Shown here one piece after another: positions 7,909 to 16,317 of a DNA stretch of 37,042 nucleotides; position 1 is the first letter of the stretch; each line of letters opens with the position of its first letter. This stretch comes from JAEUJT01 sp044225205 (lineage in GTDB: Bacteria; Myxococcota; Myxococcia; Myxococcales; Myxococcaceae), in contig JBGAIY010000021.1 of the NCBI GenBank assembly GCA_044225205.1, positions 1 through 37,042 on the forward strand. The letters run 5' to 3'. The notes below the pieces were generated by a model. It was not told where the DNA came from, searched no databases, and saw only the letters and a program-made list of their open reading frames with translations. The translations under genes were made by a program, and so were the position numbers.

Positions 7909-8613
7909 TCAGTCGTCTTCAATGACCCTGGGGTACAGCGCCAACCCGAGCGACCAATACAACCCGTTGAAGGCGAGCAGCATGCCCACCCATGAACCGA
8001 GCTGGCCCATGGGGTCTCCTTCGAGCACGAGGCCGGTGCCTTTGGTCGACGCGAGCAGCCCCGGTATCAACACGGGAAAGAGCAACAGCGGCAACAGCAC
8101 GTCTCGGGCGCGGGTGTTCGCGGCAATGGTGGCGTAGAGCGTGCCGGGCGCCGAAATCGCCGCTGAGCCGAGCAGCAGCATCATCGCCAGCCGGCCGATG
8201 CCTTCGTGGGGCGTCATCGAAAACAAAATGAGCGCCAAGGGGGTAATGGCGGCCGCCAAGAGCCACAGCATGAGGGTGTTGCCAATGGCCTTGCCCAAGA
8301 AAATGCCGCGGGCGTTCGCGGGCGCCAGCCGCAACCCGTCGAGCGCGAGGTTCTCGGTTTCGATGCGCATGCTCTCGTTGAGCGAGATCATCGACGCGAA
8401 CAGAATGCCGAGCCACAGGTAGCCGCCCGCGTTCTTGCGCAGCAGCGCGGTGTCGGGGCCCAGGGCGAACGAAAAAATCAGCAAGGTGGCGAAAGCGAAG
8501 AAAAAGAGCGCGTTGACCCGGGCGCGCGTGCGCCATTCGATGAGCACGTCTTTGCGCAGCACGGCCCACACCACGCCGAACAACCCGGGCGGCCGCCGAG
8601 GAGGCGAACTCAT
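7909..8613 (-). CDS. ccmB: CcmB ABC transporter permease of heme maturation system
   Basis: A 234-residue protein with about six membrane helices. After a cytoplasmic start come the LRKDVLIEWR segment and the conserved block around LDGLRLAPANARGIFLGK, both typical of CcmB. With CcmA it forms an ABC complex that uses ATP to release holo-CcmE from CcmC/CcmD in the inner membrane. The ATG overlaps the ccmA stop as ATGA. Length is close to the family norm (about 220). After its stop there is a 263-base gap before ccmC, so the two pairs may be separately promoted. Confidence 0.93.
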   Translation of the reverse strand: MSSPPRRPPGLFGVVWAVLRKDVLIEWRTRARVNALFFFAFATLLIFSFALGPDTALLRKNAGGYLWLGILFASMISLNESMRIETENLALDGLRLAPANARGIFLGKAIGNTLMLWLLAAAITPLALILFSMTPHEGIGRLAMMLLLGSAAISAPGTLYATIAANTRARDVLLPLLLFPVLIPGLLASTKGTGLVLEGDPMGQLGSWVGMLLAFNGLYWSLGLALYPRVIEDD

Positions 8614-9266
8614 GCTTTCACCACCCGGCCGTTTTCAAGGTGCAAGCGCTGCTGGGTGAGCGACTCGCCTTGTTCGACCAAGTGCGTCGCCAAGACGATG
8701 GTGGCGCCTTGGCTCTGCAGCTCGCGAATGAGGCTCTCCATTTGGGCGATGCCGGCGGGGTCGAGCTCGCCGAATGGCTCGTCGAGCAGCGCGAGTCTGG
8801 GCGCTTTCATGAGCAGGCGGGCAATGGCGAGCCGCTTGCGCATGCCGGCCGAAAATTGCCGAGCCGGGCTGTCGGTGCGCGCGGTCAACCCGACCTTGTC
8901 GAGCAGGGCCGCCACGGTGGTTTTGACGTCGACCACGCCGATGAGCCGCGCGAGCACCACGAGGTTTTGCTCGGCGGTGAGGTCTTCGTACAGAAAACTC
9001 GCGTGCGAGAGGAGCGCCACTTCGCTGCGGAGCGACTCGCGGGCCTCTCGCGTTTCTCGGCCGAACAGCCGCACCTGCCCCAAGGTGGGAAACGTGGCGG
9101 TCGACAACATGCGCAAGAGGGTCGTCTTGCCAGAACCATTGTGGCCGGTGAGAAGGAGCGACTGCCCTTGGGCCAGCGAATACGTCAACCGGGCCACGGC
9201 CCAGCGTGCGCCAAAGCGCTTGCTCACGTCGACCAATTCAATGGCCGCAGCCACTTGCGGTGCCAC
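8610..9266 (-). CDS. ccmA: CcmA ATPase of heme maturation ABC complex
   Basis: A 218-residue ABC ATPase. Walker A GHNGSGKTT is at residues 41-49, the signature reads FSAGM at 138-142 instead of LSGGQ (an A for the first G is common in CcmA), Walker B LALLDEP is at 158-164 and the H-loop is in ATHLVEQG. It pairs with CcmB, whose gene overlaps by four bases. The start is a GTG at 9266, with a second GTG at 9254, and neither has a strong ribosome-binding site. It is the first gene of the ccmABCDE block, so the promoter should lie in 9267-9403, shared with the divergent peptide gene. Confidence 0.94.
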   Translation of the reverse strand: MAPQVAAAIELVDVSKRFGARWAVARLTYSLAQGQSLLLTGHNGSGKTTLLRMLSTATFPTLGQVRLFGRETREARESLRSEVALLSHASFLYEDLTAEQNLVVLARLIGVVDVKTTVAALLDKVGLTARTDSPARQFSAGMRKRLAIARLLMKAPRLALLDEPFGELDPAGIAQMESLIRELQSQGATIVLATHLVEQGESLTQQRLHLENGRVVKA

Positions 9267-9403
9267 AGGCGCGAGTGTCTAACTCAAAGCCCATGAAATG
9301 ACGCAGGTTTGTGTGCCTCGCGGCCAAACCGTTGTTTCGACTGGTGGTTGATCTCGACCCGTGAACATGTGCCACACTGGCGTACTTCCACGGGGTGCAC
9401 TGC

Positions 9404-9565
9404 ATGAAAACGCCGTTGAACCTGAAGCTCGAAGTTTTGAAGTCGTTGAATGCCGCCGACGCTCGTCGCGCCGCGGGTGGCGGTTACGCGGGAACGACGA
9501 CGGTCAAAGGCACCGTTGCCCAGGTGGGCTCGAAAGCCTGCGCGGTGGCCGATACCGTCATCTAA
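9404..9565 (+). CDS. 53-residue RiPP-precursor-like peptide with GG leader
   Basis: A short ORF runs from ATG 9404 to TAA 9563-9565, with GGGG nine bases upstream of the ATG. The first half (KTPLNLKLEVLKSLNAADAR) is Lys/Leu-patterned and ends in R-A-A-G-G-G, as in double-glycine leaders of class I lanthipeptide-type and related precursors (L-x-L...L-x-x-x-E/D-x-x-x-x-x-G-G). The remaining 26-27 residues (YAGTTTVKGTVAQVG then SKACAVADTVI) hold five Thr, one Ser and one Cys, which suits dehydration and a thioether ring. No modifying enzyme is in the window. The stop overlaps the stop of the converging kinase gene by four bases. It is a candidate, resting on pattern alone. Confidence 0.55.
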   Translation: MKTPLNLKLEVLKSLNAADARRAAGGGYAGTTTVKGTVAQVGSKACAVADTVI

Positions 9566-12500
9566 TTGTTGGTTGTTGACCGAACGAGCAGCCCGTCGTC
9601 GCTCAGCCTCAACGGCCCCGAGCTCAGCGCGGCGTCTGAAAGTATTTCAACGGCCTCCACTTGTCGCGACGTGCCCAGTTCGGTGATCAGCTGCGTCGGT
9701 GAGAGCCATGCGACGTCGTTCGCGGGCCCGCCAGCCGCCGCCGCAGCGATGGGCTGGGCCCGGCCAAAGTCCCACACCAGAATCGCACCGTTGGTGTCGA
9801 CGCTCGCCACGAGCCGCTCGTCGGGCGAGAGTTCGGCTGCGGCGACCACATGGCGGTGCCCAAGAAGCCGCTTGAGCACGCGGCCGCCCGGGTCGGAAAC
9901 GGCCACGGTGAAGTCGTCAGACGTCGACACGATGAGGCCCGACGGCGCGACTCGAATGCTCAGCACCGCGCCCTGGTGCGCGCGAAACGAGCGGGGTGGC
10001 GCTTCGGGCTGCGCCAGCTCATACCGTTCGATGGTGCCCTCGTTCGTGCCCGCCAACACCCCCATCTCGGCGAAGGCCAACGACGAAAAAATGTGATCGG
10101 CGGGCCAGCGGTGCACTTCGGCGCCGGTGCGCGCGTTCGACAGCACGACTTCTTTTGGCAGCGCGACCGCGAGCCACTCGCCGTCGGGGCTGAGCCTCAC
10201 GTCTTTGATGGGCGCTTGGGCGTCGCCGCGTCGCACGGCGTGGGTTTGCCAGTCGAGCACGCACCAGGTGTTGCCGGCGGCCGTCGCGACCCGCGGCGTG
10301 GGCCCAAATGACGCCGACAGGGTACCCGCCGCGTCACAGTCGGCGATGACGGCTTCACCGAGCCGCTCGAAGCCCGGCAGCGAGAGCCAGGTGACCCGGC
10401 CCCCGTCGGGCCCGACGAAGGCCTGCCGGCGGTCAGGCGACACCACCACGAACGACAGGTCGTGCGACAACGGCTCGACGCGGGTGGCGCCGGCCTTCAC
10501 GTTCCACCGTCGAATCACGCCGTCGTCACCGGTCGACAGGAGCTGGCCGTCGGGCAGGGTGGCCGTCGACAACGGCGTGAGGTGGCTGAAGAAACGTCGC
10601 ACGGGCTCGGCGACGCCCCGTCGCCACACCGAGACCACCCCGTCTTGGGTGGTCGTCACCAGGTGGTCGCCGTCGACGAACTGGCCGCTCTTGACCGCGC
10701 TCGGGTGAACGAACGTCTCGTCGATTTCACCATTCAGGTTCCACACGCGGGCCGAACCGTCGTCGCTGCTGGTGGCGAGCGCTTGGCCGTCAGGCGAGAA
10801 CGCCACCGCGTTGATGGCGCCCGAGTGGCCGCGCAAGGTGGTGCGCACCTTCGACGTCTTCACGTCAATGAGCCGAACCCGCCCGTCGACGCTCGCCGCG
10901 GCGAGCAGACCCTGCGCCTCGAGCAGGTCGACGCTCGTGTCGTTTTCGTGGCCGGTCTCGACCAGCGCGACCCGTTGGAGCGAGGGCACCGAAACGACCG
11001 CGACCCGCGCGGCTTGAACGCCCAGCGCCGTCGACCCGAAGGTGACCGCCAGGTCTTGAGACTCCGACAGCCGCACCTGCACCGACGGCGCGTCGAGCGC
11101 CGCGGTCGTCGCTTCGCCCAGCGCTTGCGCGTCGGTGACCCGCCACCGCACGAGCGAGGCCCCGCGAACGAGGCCCAGCAACAGGTGGTGCTTCGGTGAG
11201 TAGGCGCAGCCCAACAGCCGGCCGCTCGCCGAGCCGACCTGGCGCAGCGGCTGCCCTTCGGCCCACGCCATGACGGCGCCGTCTCGGTTGCAGACAAACC
11301 CGTGGCGGTCGTCACCCGCGAAGACGAAGGCGCTCGAGAACGGCCCCTGGTCGGCCCACTGTTCGCGGCTCGCCAGGTCGGGCAGCGAGAGCACCGTGGC
11401 GCCGCCCCTCGGGTTGAGCGCCACGAGGCGGGTGCCACTGGGTGACGCCACGAGCGTGCGCGGGCCTTCGAGCGTTGCGTGGCCAAGCTCGCCCGACAGC
11501 TTGGCCGAGACGGCGCGCTCGAGGTGTTCGACCAAGGGGCCCTGCGCCCCGAGCCCGCGGGCGGCGGCGAGGTACGCGGCGGCCTGAAACGGCTTGCCTT
11601 CGAGCGAAGCGAGCCGGGCCTGCTCGACCCGCATGTCGGTCAGGCGTTGGTGCGCTTCTTGGGCGCTGCGCAGGGCTTGCGCGCCGCTCTGCACGGCTTG
11701 TTCGCGGCTTTGGTACAGCACCAGCAGCCCCACCGTCAGTACCGCGAAGGCGGCGGCGGTCAGCCCGCGCCGCAGCCGCACCGCGCGCGCTTCGTCTTGC
11801 AGCGACGCGTGGGCGAAGGCGTCTTCGAGTTGGGTCAACCGGCCGGTGTAGCGCGCCCGCCAGAGCCGGTACTCGGCGAGGGCTTCTTGGCGCCACAACA
11901 GGCCCTTGGGGCGCCCCCGCTCTTGCCACTGCCGGGCCGAAGCCCGCAGCGCGTCTTTGAGGCGCGCCGCTTCGGCGTCGGCCCGCTGCCATTCGACCAA
12001 GCGCGGCCAGGCGGTGATGAGCGCTTCGTGAATCATTTCGACGGTGTCGTCGCCGGCCACCGCTTCTGACGAGACGACGAGGCGCGCTCCGACGAGCTGC
12101 TCGAGCACGCGTTGGGCCGCGGGCCCGCCGCCCAGCAACTCGAGCGCTTCTTTTTTCGAGAGCACGGCGCGGGTACCCTGCGCGGTGACCAGGTGGCGAA
12201 AAATTTCGCGCACGAGCTTCTGCTCGTCGTTCGACAGCGCGGCGAGGGTCGCTTCGGCGTGGTTCGCCAACGCGCCGCCCACGCCGCCGAGCGCGTCGTA
12301 GGTTTTCAGCCGCATGAGCCGCAAGTGGCGGTCGCGCAGTTCCCACAGCTGGGAGGCGGTGAACGAGAGCATCGCCAGCGCCCCGGGTGATTGGGCCACG
12401 GCGGCGACCATGCGCGCCGGCAGCGTGGGGTCGTCGAAGGTGTACCCGACCCGCTTGGCCGGCTCGGCGACCACCCGCTCGAGTTCTTCGAGCGCGGGCG

Positions 12501-15030
12501 TGCCCAACAGCTGCAGGGTGTGCGAGAGCGTGTCTCGAAATGCAGGCAGCTGTTGCACCGCAATGAGAAAGTCGTCGCGGAGCGTCGCGACCACCTTGAC
12601 TCGGCCCTGGGGCTCGTGGGCGGCCCCGAGCAGCACGGTCGCAAACGCGTGGCGAGCGGCGACGTCTTGACAGAGCGTCACCAGTTCTTCGAATTGGTCG
12701 ACGACGAGCACGAGCGTCTCGTCGGGGCCCATGGCGCGCACGAGCCCGGGCAGGTCGGCTTCGGGGCTCGGTAGCCCCACGCGCGCGAGCGCTTGCTTGA
12801 GCGCCGAAAGCGGGCCGGGGCCGGGCCGAAACACGACCGCGCGCCAGGTGGGCGGCAGCAAGGGCAGCACCCCGGCCAGCACGAAAGACGACTTGCCCGT
12901 GCCCGACGGCCCCACGACCGCGAGAAACGCTTCGGCGCGGAGCCGGTTCGCGAACGCTTCGGCCTCTTTTTCGCGCCCGAAGTAGTGGTCGGCGTCGTCG
13001 GTCGAGAAGGGCGCGAGGCCCTTGTAGGGGGCGGCTTCGTGGGTCACCCGTTCATGCGCGGCCGCGGGCAGTACGCCTTGATCGACCAGCGTGCGCCACA
13101 GGGTCTCGTCTTGCCGTTCGAACGGCGCGGGCAGCGCGACCAGCCGGGCGCCATGTCTCCCCGGGCCTTCGAGCATGAACAGCTCGTCGGGCGCGCCTCC
13201 GCTCGGAGCGCTGCATTGCATGAGCGGGGAGAGCGTCAACACGACCGTGCCCACGGCGTCGACCAAGACCACGGCGCCGGGTGGCAACCGGCCCACCGTC
13301 GGGTGGCGCAGCCGGGTGGGGTGGCGGGTACCGACCCACCGTTCGGGCTCGCGCCGCTGCACGACGAGCGAATGGTCGAAGACAAACGAAGCGCGCTCGA
13401 GCGCGCTGCCCAGCGCGGGTACGACGCGCTCGAGCCGGCCCACCGTGTCGCGGTCGGCGACGTCGCGCGGGTTCGACGCGAGCGCCACGGCTTCGCCCAA
13501 CACGGTCGAGCCCGACCGGGCGTCGGGAGCGAAAAACCGAACCAGTTCGGGCAGCGGGTGGGCGTCGGGCCGGGCCGCGAAGGGCCGCACCAGGGCCGAG
13601 GCGAGCGACAACCACGCTTCGTCGCTCAAGCCGTCTCGGTGAAGCCGTTCGAGCGCGGCGGTCACCGCGGGCGAGTCGCTCGGGGCGCCCGGGCCGACCT
13701 TCGTTCGCGCGGCGAGGGCCAAGAGGCCCAGGTACCGGCACAGCACGGTCGCCAGGGTGGCGGCCGCTTCGAGCGCCTGCTTGGCGCCGCTCGCCCGCTC
13801 GAGCATGGCCGCGGCTTCGGCAATGGGCTGGGGCGCTTCGCTCTGCACGTTTTCGCGCAGCCCTTCGGCCAATTGCGGCAACGGTGGTGGTTCGACCGAA
13901 AGGCCCGAGGCGTCGCGCACCGCCGCGGCGAAGCCCAAGGCGGTCGCGTACCGGTCATTCGGGTTCTTGGCCGCGCCTTTTTGCAGCACGGCGAACAGGG
14001 CGGGAGGCAGCGGCGCCTCGAGCGGAGGCAGCGCTTGGGTCGCGTGCGCGACGGCCATGTCACGCACCGTGGTGGCCACGAAGGGCAACCGACCGGTCAG
14101 GCACTGGTAGGTGAGAATCGCCAAGCTGTAGACGTCAGACCGGGCGTCGGCGCTCGACGCGTCGACCCATTGTTCGGGGGCCATGAAGTGTGGCGTGCCG
14201 ACGAGGGCCCCCAGCTGGGTCAACTGCAGCGACTCGGGCGAACGCGAGCCCAGGTCGCCGCCGCCCAGGGGTTCGGGGGCGATGCCGTGGCCCGCGTCGA
14301 CCACCCGGGCGATGCCCAGGTCGAGCAGCTTGGGCAACAGGCGCCCCGCGCGCTGCAGCACCATGATGTTGGCGGGCTTGATGTCTCGGTGAACGATGCC
14401 CTGTTCGTGGGCGGCGTTGAGCACCTCGCTCAGCCGGTCGAGCAGCGGCACGAAGCGCGCGAGCGGCAGCGCCCCGCGGGCCTCGAGCAACTGCTGCAGC
14501 GACGTGCCGCGAATCAGTTCCATCGCGATCCACAAAGTGGCGTCGGGTTCGACGCCGAAGGCGTACACGTGCGCCGCGAACGGGTGGTCGATGCGGCTCG
14601 CGAGCTGGGCCTCGCGCAAGAAGCGTTCGGCGGCCGCCGCCGACAGCTCGTTCTGCTTGGCCAACACTTTGACGACGGCTTCGCGCCCCAACGTCAACTG
14701 CTCGGCGAGGTACACTTCACCGCCGCCGCCGCCGCCGAGCCGCGCCTTGAGGGTGAAGTCGCCGAACGTTCGACCGACGCAGTCACCCTCGGTTTTGGGC
14801 GAGGCGGGTGGCGTCGGGTTCGACCCCAACGAGAGCTGGGCGAGCGTCTCGCCTGGGCCGGCCCGGTCGCCTTCGCCCAACAGCGCCGACACCGCGACCC
14901 GGCAGCGCTCGCACCCGGCCAGGTGCGCCTCGACGGCCGCCCGTTCGTCGGTCGCTGAACGGGCGGCGGCGAAGTCGATCAGCACGTCTTCTGAAGGGCA
15001 CGTTTCCAATACGGCTCGAGAAGTCAGCAT
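9562..15030 (-). CDS. Ser/Thr kinase - STAND NTPase - WD40 fusion protein
   Basis: A giant signalling protein of 1822 residues (positions below count from a GTG at 15036; the ATG at 15030 is preferred). HLAGCERC at 38-45 gives the H-x3-C-x2-C of zinc anti-sigma-type domains. The kinase domain covers about 92-375 with glycine loop 100-108, Lys123, HRDIKPAN at 216-223, DLG (for DFG) at 239-241 and APEQ at 286-289. After a linker, the PYKGL...FGRE motif (670-690) leads a STAND NTPase with Walker A GPSGTGKSS at 709-717 and Walker B LVLVVDQFEEL at 775-785. One membrane helix follows (about 1091-1108), then WD40 repeats to the end. It probably senses a signal through the propellers and phosphorylates partners. 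All catalytic residues are present. Confidence 0.92.
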   Translation of the reverse strand: MLTSRAVLETCPSEDVLIDFAAARSATDERAAVEAHLAGCERCRVAVSALLGEGDRAGPGETLAQLSLGSNPTPPASPKTEGDCVGRTFGDFTLKARLGGGGGGEVYLAEQLTLGREAVVKVLAKQNELSAAAAERFLREAQLASRIDHPFAAHVYAFGVEPDATLWIAMELIRGTSLQQLLEARGALPLARFVPLLDRLSEVLNAAHEQGIVHRDIKPANIMVLQRAGRLLPKLLDLGIARVVDAGHGIAPEPLGGGDLGSRSPESLQLTQLGALVGTPHFMAPEQWVDASSADARSDVYSLAILTYQCLTGRLPFVATTVRDMAVAHATQALPPLEAPLPPALFAVLQKGAAKNPNDRYATALGFAAAVRDASGLSVEPPPLPQLAEGLRENVQSEAPQPIAEAAAMLERASGAKQALEAAATLATVLCRYLGLLALAARTKVGPGAPSDSPAVTAALERLHRDGLSDEAWLSLASALVRPFAARPDAHPLPELVRFFAPDARSGSTVLGEAVALASNPRDVADRDTVGRLERVVPALGSALERASFVFDHSLVVQRREPERWVGTRHPTRLRHPTVGRLPPGAVVLVDAVGTVVLTLSPLMQCSAPSGGAPDELFMLEGPGRHGARLVALPAPFERQDETLWRTLVDQGVLPAAAHERVTHEAAPYKGLAPFSTDDADHYFGREKEAEAFANRLRAEAFLAVVGPSGTGKSSFVLAGVLPLLPPTWRAVVFRPGPGPLSALKQALARVGLPSPEADLPGLVRAMGPDETLVLVVDQFEELVTLCQDVAARHAFATVLLGAAHEPQGRVKVVATLRDDFLIAVQQLPAFRDTLSHTLQLLGTPALEELERVVAEPAKRVGYTFDDPTLPARMVAAVAQSPGALAMLSFTASQLWELRDRHLRLMRLKTYDALGGVGGALANHAEATLAALSNDEQKLVREIFRHLVTAQGTRAVLSKKEALELLGGGPAAQRVLEQLVGARLVVSSEAVAGDDTVEMIHEALITAWPRLVEWQRADAEAARLKDALRASARQWQERGRPKGLLWRQEALAEYRLWRARYTGRLTQLEDAFAHASLQDEARAVRLRRGLTAAAFAVLTVGLLVLYQSREQAVQSGAQALRSAQEAHQRLTDMRVEQARLASLEGKPFQAAAYLAAARGLGAQGPLVEHLERAVSAKLSGELGHATLEGPRTLVASPSGTRLVALNPRGGATVLSLPDLASREQWADQGPFSSAFVFAGDDRHGFVCNRDGAVMAWAEGQPLRQVGSASGRLLGCAYSPKHHLLLGLVRGASLVRWRVTDAQALGEATTAALDAPSVQVRLSESQDLAVTFGSTALGVQAARVAVVSVPSLQRVALVETGHENDTSVDLLEAQGLLAAASVDGRVRLIDVKTSKVRTTLRGHSGAINAVAFSPDGQALATSSDDGSARVWNLNGEIDETFVHPSAVKSGQFVDGDHLVTTTQDGVVSVWRRGVAEPVRRFFSHLTPLSTATLPDGQLLSTGDDGVIRRWNVKAGATRVEPLSHDLSFVVVSPDRRQAFVGPDGGRVTWLSLPGFERLGEAVIADCDAAGTLSASFGPTPRVATAAGNTWCVLDWQTHAVRRGDAQAPIKDVRLSPDGEWLAVALPKEVVLSNARTGAEVHRWPADHIFSSLAFAEMGVLAGTNEGTIERYELAQPEAPPRSFRAHQGAVLSIRVAPSGLIVSTSDDFTVAVSDPGGRVLKRLLGHRHVVAAAELSPDERLVASVDTNGAILVWDFGRAQPIAAAAAGGPANDVAWLSPTQLITELGTSRQVEAVEILSDAALSSGPLRLSDDGLLVRSTTNN
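14720..14737. repeat. (CCG)6 triplet tract coding the kinase glycine loop
   Basis: Six CCG units on the plus strand encode six consecutive glycines in the ATP-binding loop of the kinase (usual form GxGxxG). A change in unit number would keep frame but alter loop length. Confidence 0.7.
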
Positions 15031-15058
15031 GAACACCGCCGACGAGCGAGCTTTTCAC

Positions 15059-15089
15059 GAGCGCGGCGCCGTCGCGGCGCCGTGCGCTC
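15059..15089 (-). terminator. GC-rich hairpin at the end of the exporter operon
   Basis: GAGCGC-G-GCGCCG and CGGCGCC-GT-GCGCTC form a near-perfect stem around a short loop. It overlaps the stop codon of the last permease gene and lies 29 bases before the kinase start on the same strand. No U-tract follows on the minus strand, so it may only pause transcription or act on RNA stability. Confidence 0.35.
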
Positions 15090-16317
15090 ATTCGGTTCTC
15101 ATCGCCTCGACGGGGTCGAGTTTCGAAGCGCGGGCGGCCGGGTAGATGCCGAAGAGCAGCCCCGCGCCACACGTCAGCCCGACCGAGAGCATGACCGCCC
15201 ACGCGGGTATGCTCGCGGGCACTTCGAACAGGGTTCGCGCCGCGATCGCGATGCCCGCGCCGAGCAGCACGCCGATGAGCCCGCCCGCCGCCGACAAGGT
15301 CACCGACTCGACCAAGAACTGCGAGAGAATGCGCACCCGGCGCGCGCCCAGCGCCATGCGCACGCCGATTTCACGGGTTCGTTCAGTCACCGACACCAGC
15401 ATGATGTTCATGATGCCGATGCCGCCCACCAACAAGGCCAACAAGCAAATGCCGGCGGTGGCCGCCGCGACCATGGCCGCGAGGTTGTTGAACATTTCGG
15501 CCGACGTCTCATTCGAATAGTAGTCGAAGTCGTTTTCTTCTTGAGGGCCGACCCCGCGCAGCTTGCGGAGCTTGGCCACCACTTCGTCGATGGCCTGGGG
15601 CACGTCTTCGGGCGTGGTGGCGACCAGCGCGATGTTCGTGTTGCGCGACTTGCCGAACACGCGCTCGTACGCGGGCCACGGCACCACGGCGAACCCGTCT
15701 TTCGACTGCCCCATGACCGAGCCTTTGCGTTGCGCGATGCCGATGATTTCGAAAGGCACGCCCCGCATGCGCACTTCTTGGCCGAGCGCATCACCGTCGG
15801 GGAACAGCCGGTCGGCGATGTCGGCGCCCACGAACACCACCCGGCGGCCGAGCTGAATGTCGGTGTCGACCAAGAAGCGGCCCTCGGCCACGGTCACGCC
15901 GTTGGCGGCTTCGTAGTCGGGCATGGCGCCGCCCACGTCGACGTTCTGCTTGGTGGCTCGCTCGCGGGTGCTGATCTTTTCGGGCTGGTGCGGGTACTCT
16001 TCGATCGACACGAATTTGATGTGCGGCAATTCGCGCAGCGCTTCGCCCTGTTCGCGCGTCAAGTCGGCGCGCTTCTCGACTTTGCGCCAGTCTCGAGGGC
16101 CGAAGCTCATGGCGGGCCACTTCTGTACTTGAAAGGCGCCCGCGCCCAGCTGGGCGAAGTCGGTCGACAGCTTGATGCGCAGCCCCTCGGTGAACGACAT
16201 CATGGCGACGACGGTGGCCGCGCCGATGACCAGGCCGAGCAGCGTGAGAATCGACCTCAGCACGTTGCCGCGCAGCGTGCCCAACGCCATTTCGATCGTG
16301 TCGAGGAGCGATCTCAT
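15088..16317 (-). CDS. MacB/FtsX-type ABC transporter permease
   Basis: A 409-residue protein with one N-terminal membrane helix (about 21-41), a large periplasmic MacB_PCD-type domain (about 45-270) and three C-terminal helices of the FtsX domain. The conserved block IGIMNIMLVSVTERTREIGV precedes the second helix group. MacB-type permeases do not translocate substrate through the membrane but drive periplasmic molecules outward by mechanotransmission. Its ATG overlaps the stop of the other permease as ATGA. It shares a 67-base stretch with that permease (63 identical), so the two are tandem paralogues that likely form a heterodimer. It is last in the operon. Substrate unknown. Confidence 0.92.
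   Translation of the reverse strand: MRSLLDTIEMALGTLRGNVLRSILTLLGLVIGAATVVAMMSFTEGLRIKLSTDFAQLGAGAFQVQKWPAMSFGPRDWRKVEKRADLTREQGEALRELPHIKFVSIEEYPHQPEKISTRERATKQNVDVGGAMPDYEAANGVTVAEGRFLVDTDIQLGRRVVFVGADIADRLFPDGDALGQEVRMRGVPFEIIGIAQRKGSVMGQSKDGFAVVPWPAYERVFGKSRNTNIALVATTPEDVPQAIDEVVAKLRKLRGVGPQEENDFDYYSNETSAEMFNNLAAMVAAATAGICLLALLVGGIGIMNIMLVSVTERTREIGVRMALGARRVRILSQFLVESVTLSAAGGLIGVLLGAGIAIAARTLFEVPASIPAWAVMLSVGLTCGAGLLFGIYPAARASKLDPVEAMRTE
15364..15430. repeat. direct repeat, copy 1 (paralogous permease block)
   Basis: 67 bases that match 16590-16656 at 63 positions. The repeat encodes the conserved FtsX block and marks the two permeases as tandem duplicates. Confidence 0.8.

Noticed and set aside
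9850..10311. Plus-strand frames inside the WD40 region
   Set aside because: Shadows of the minus-strand kinase-WD40 gene with Arg-rich random composition.
12793..14958. 721-codon open frame antisense to the kinase gene
   Set aside because: High GC content opens antisense frames. It is Arg/Gly/Gln-rich with no domain, and the minus-strand frame has all kinase and STAND motifs.
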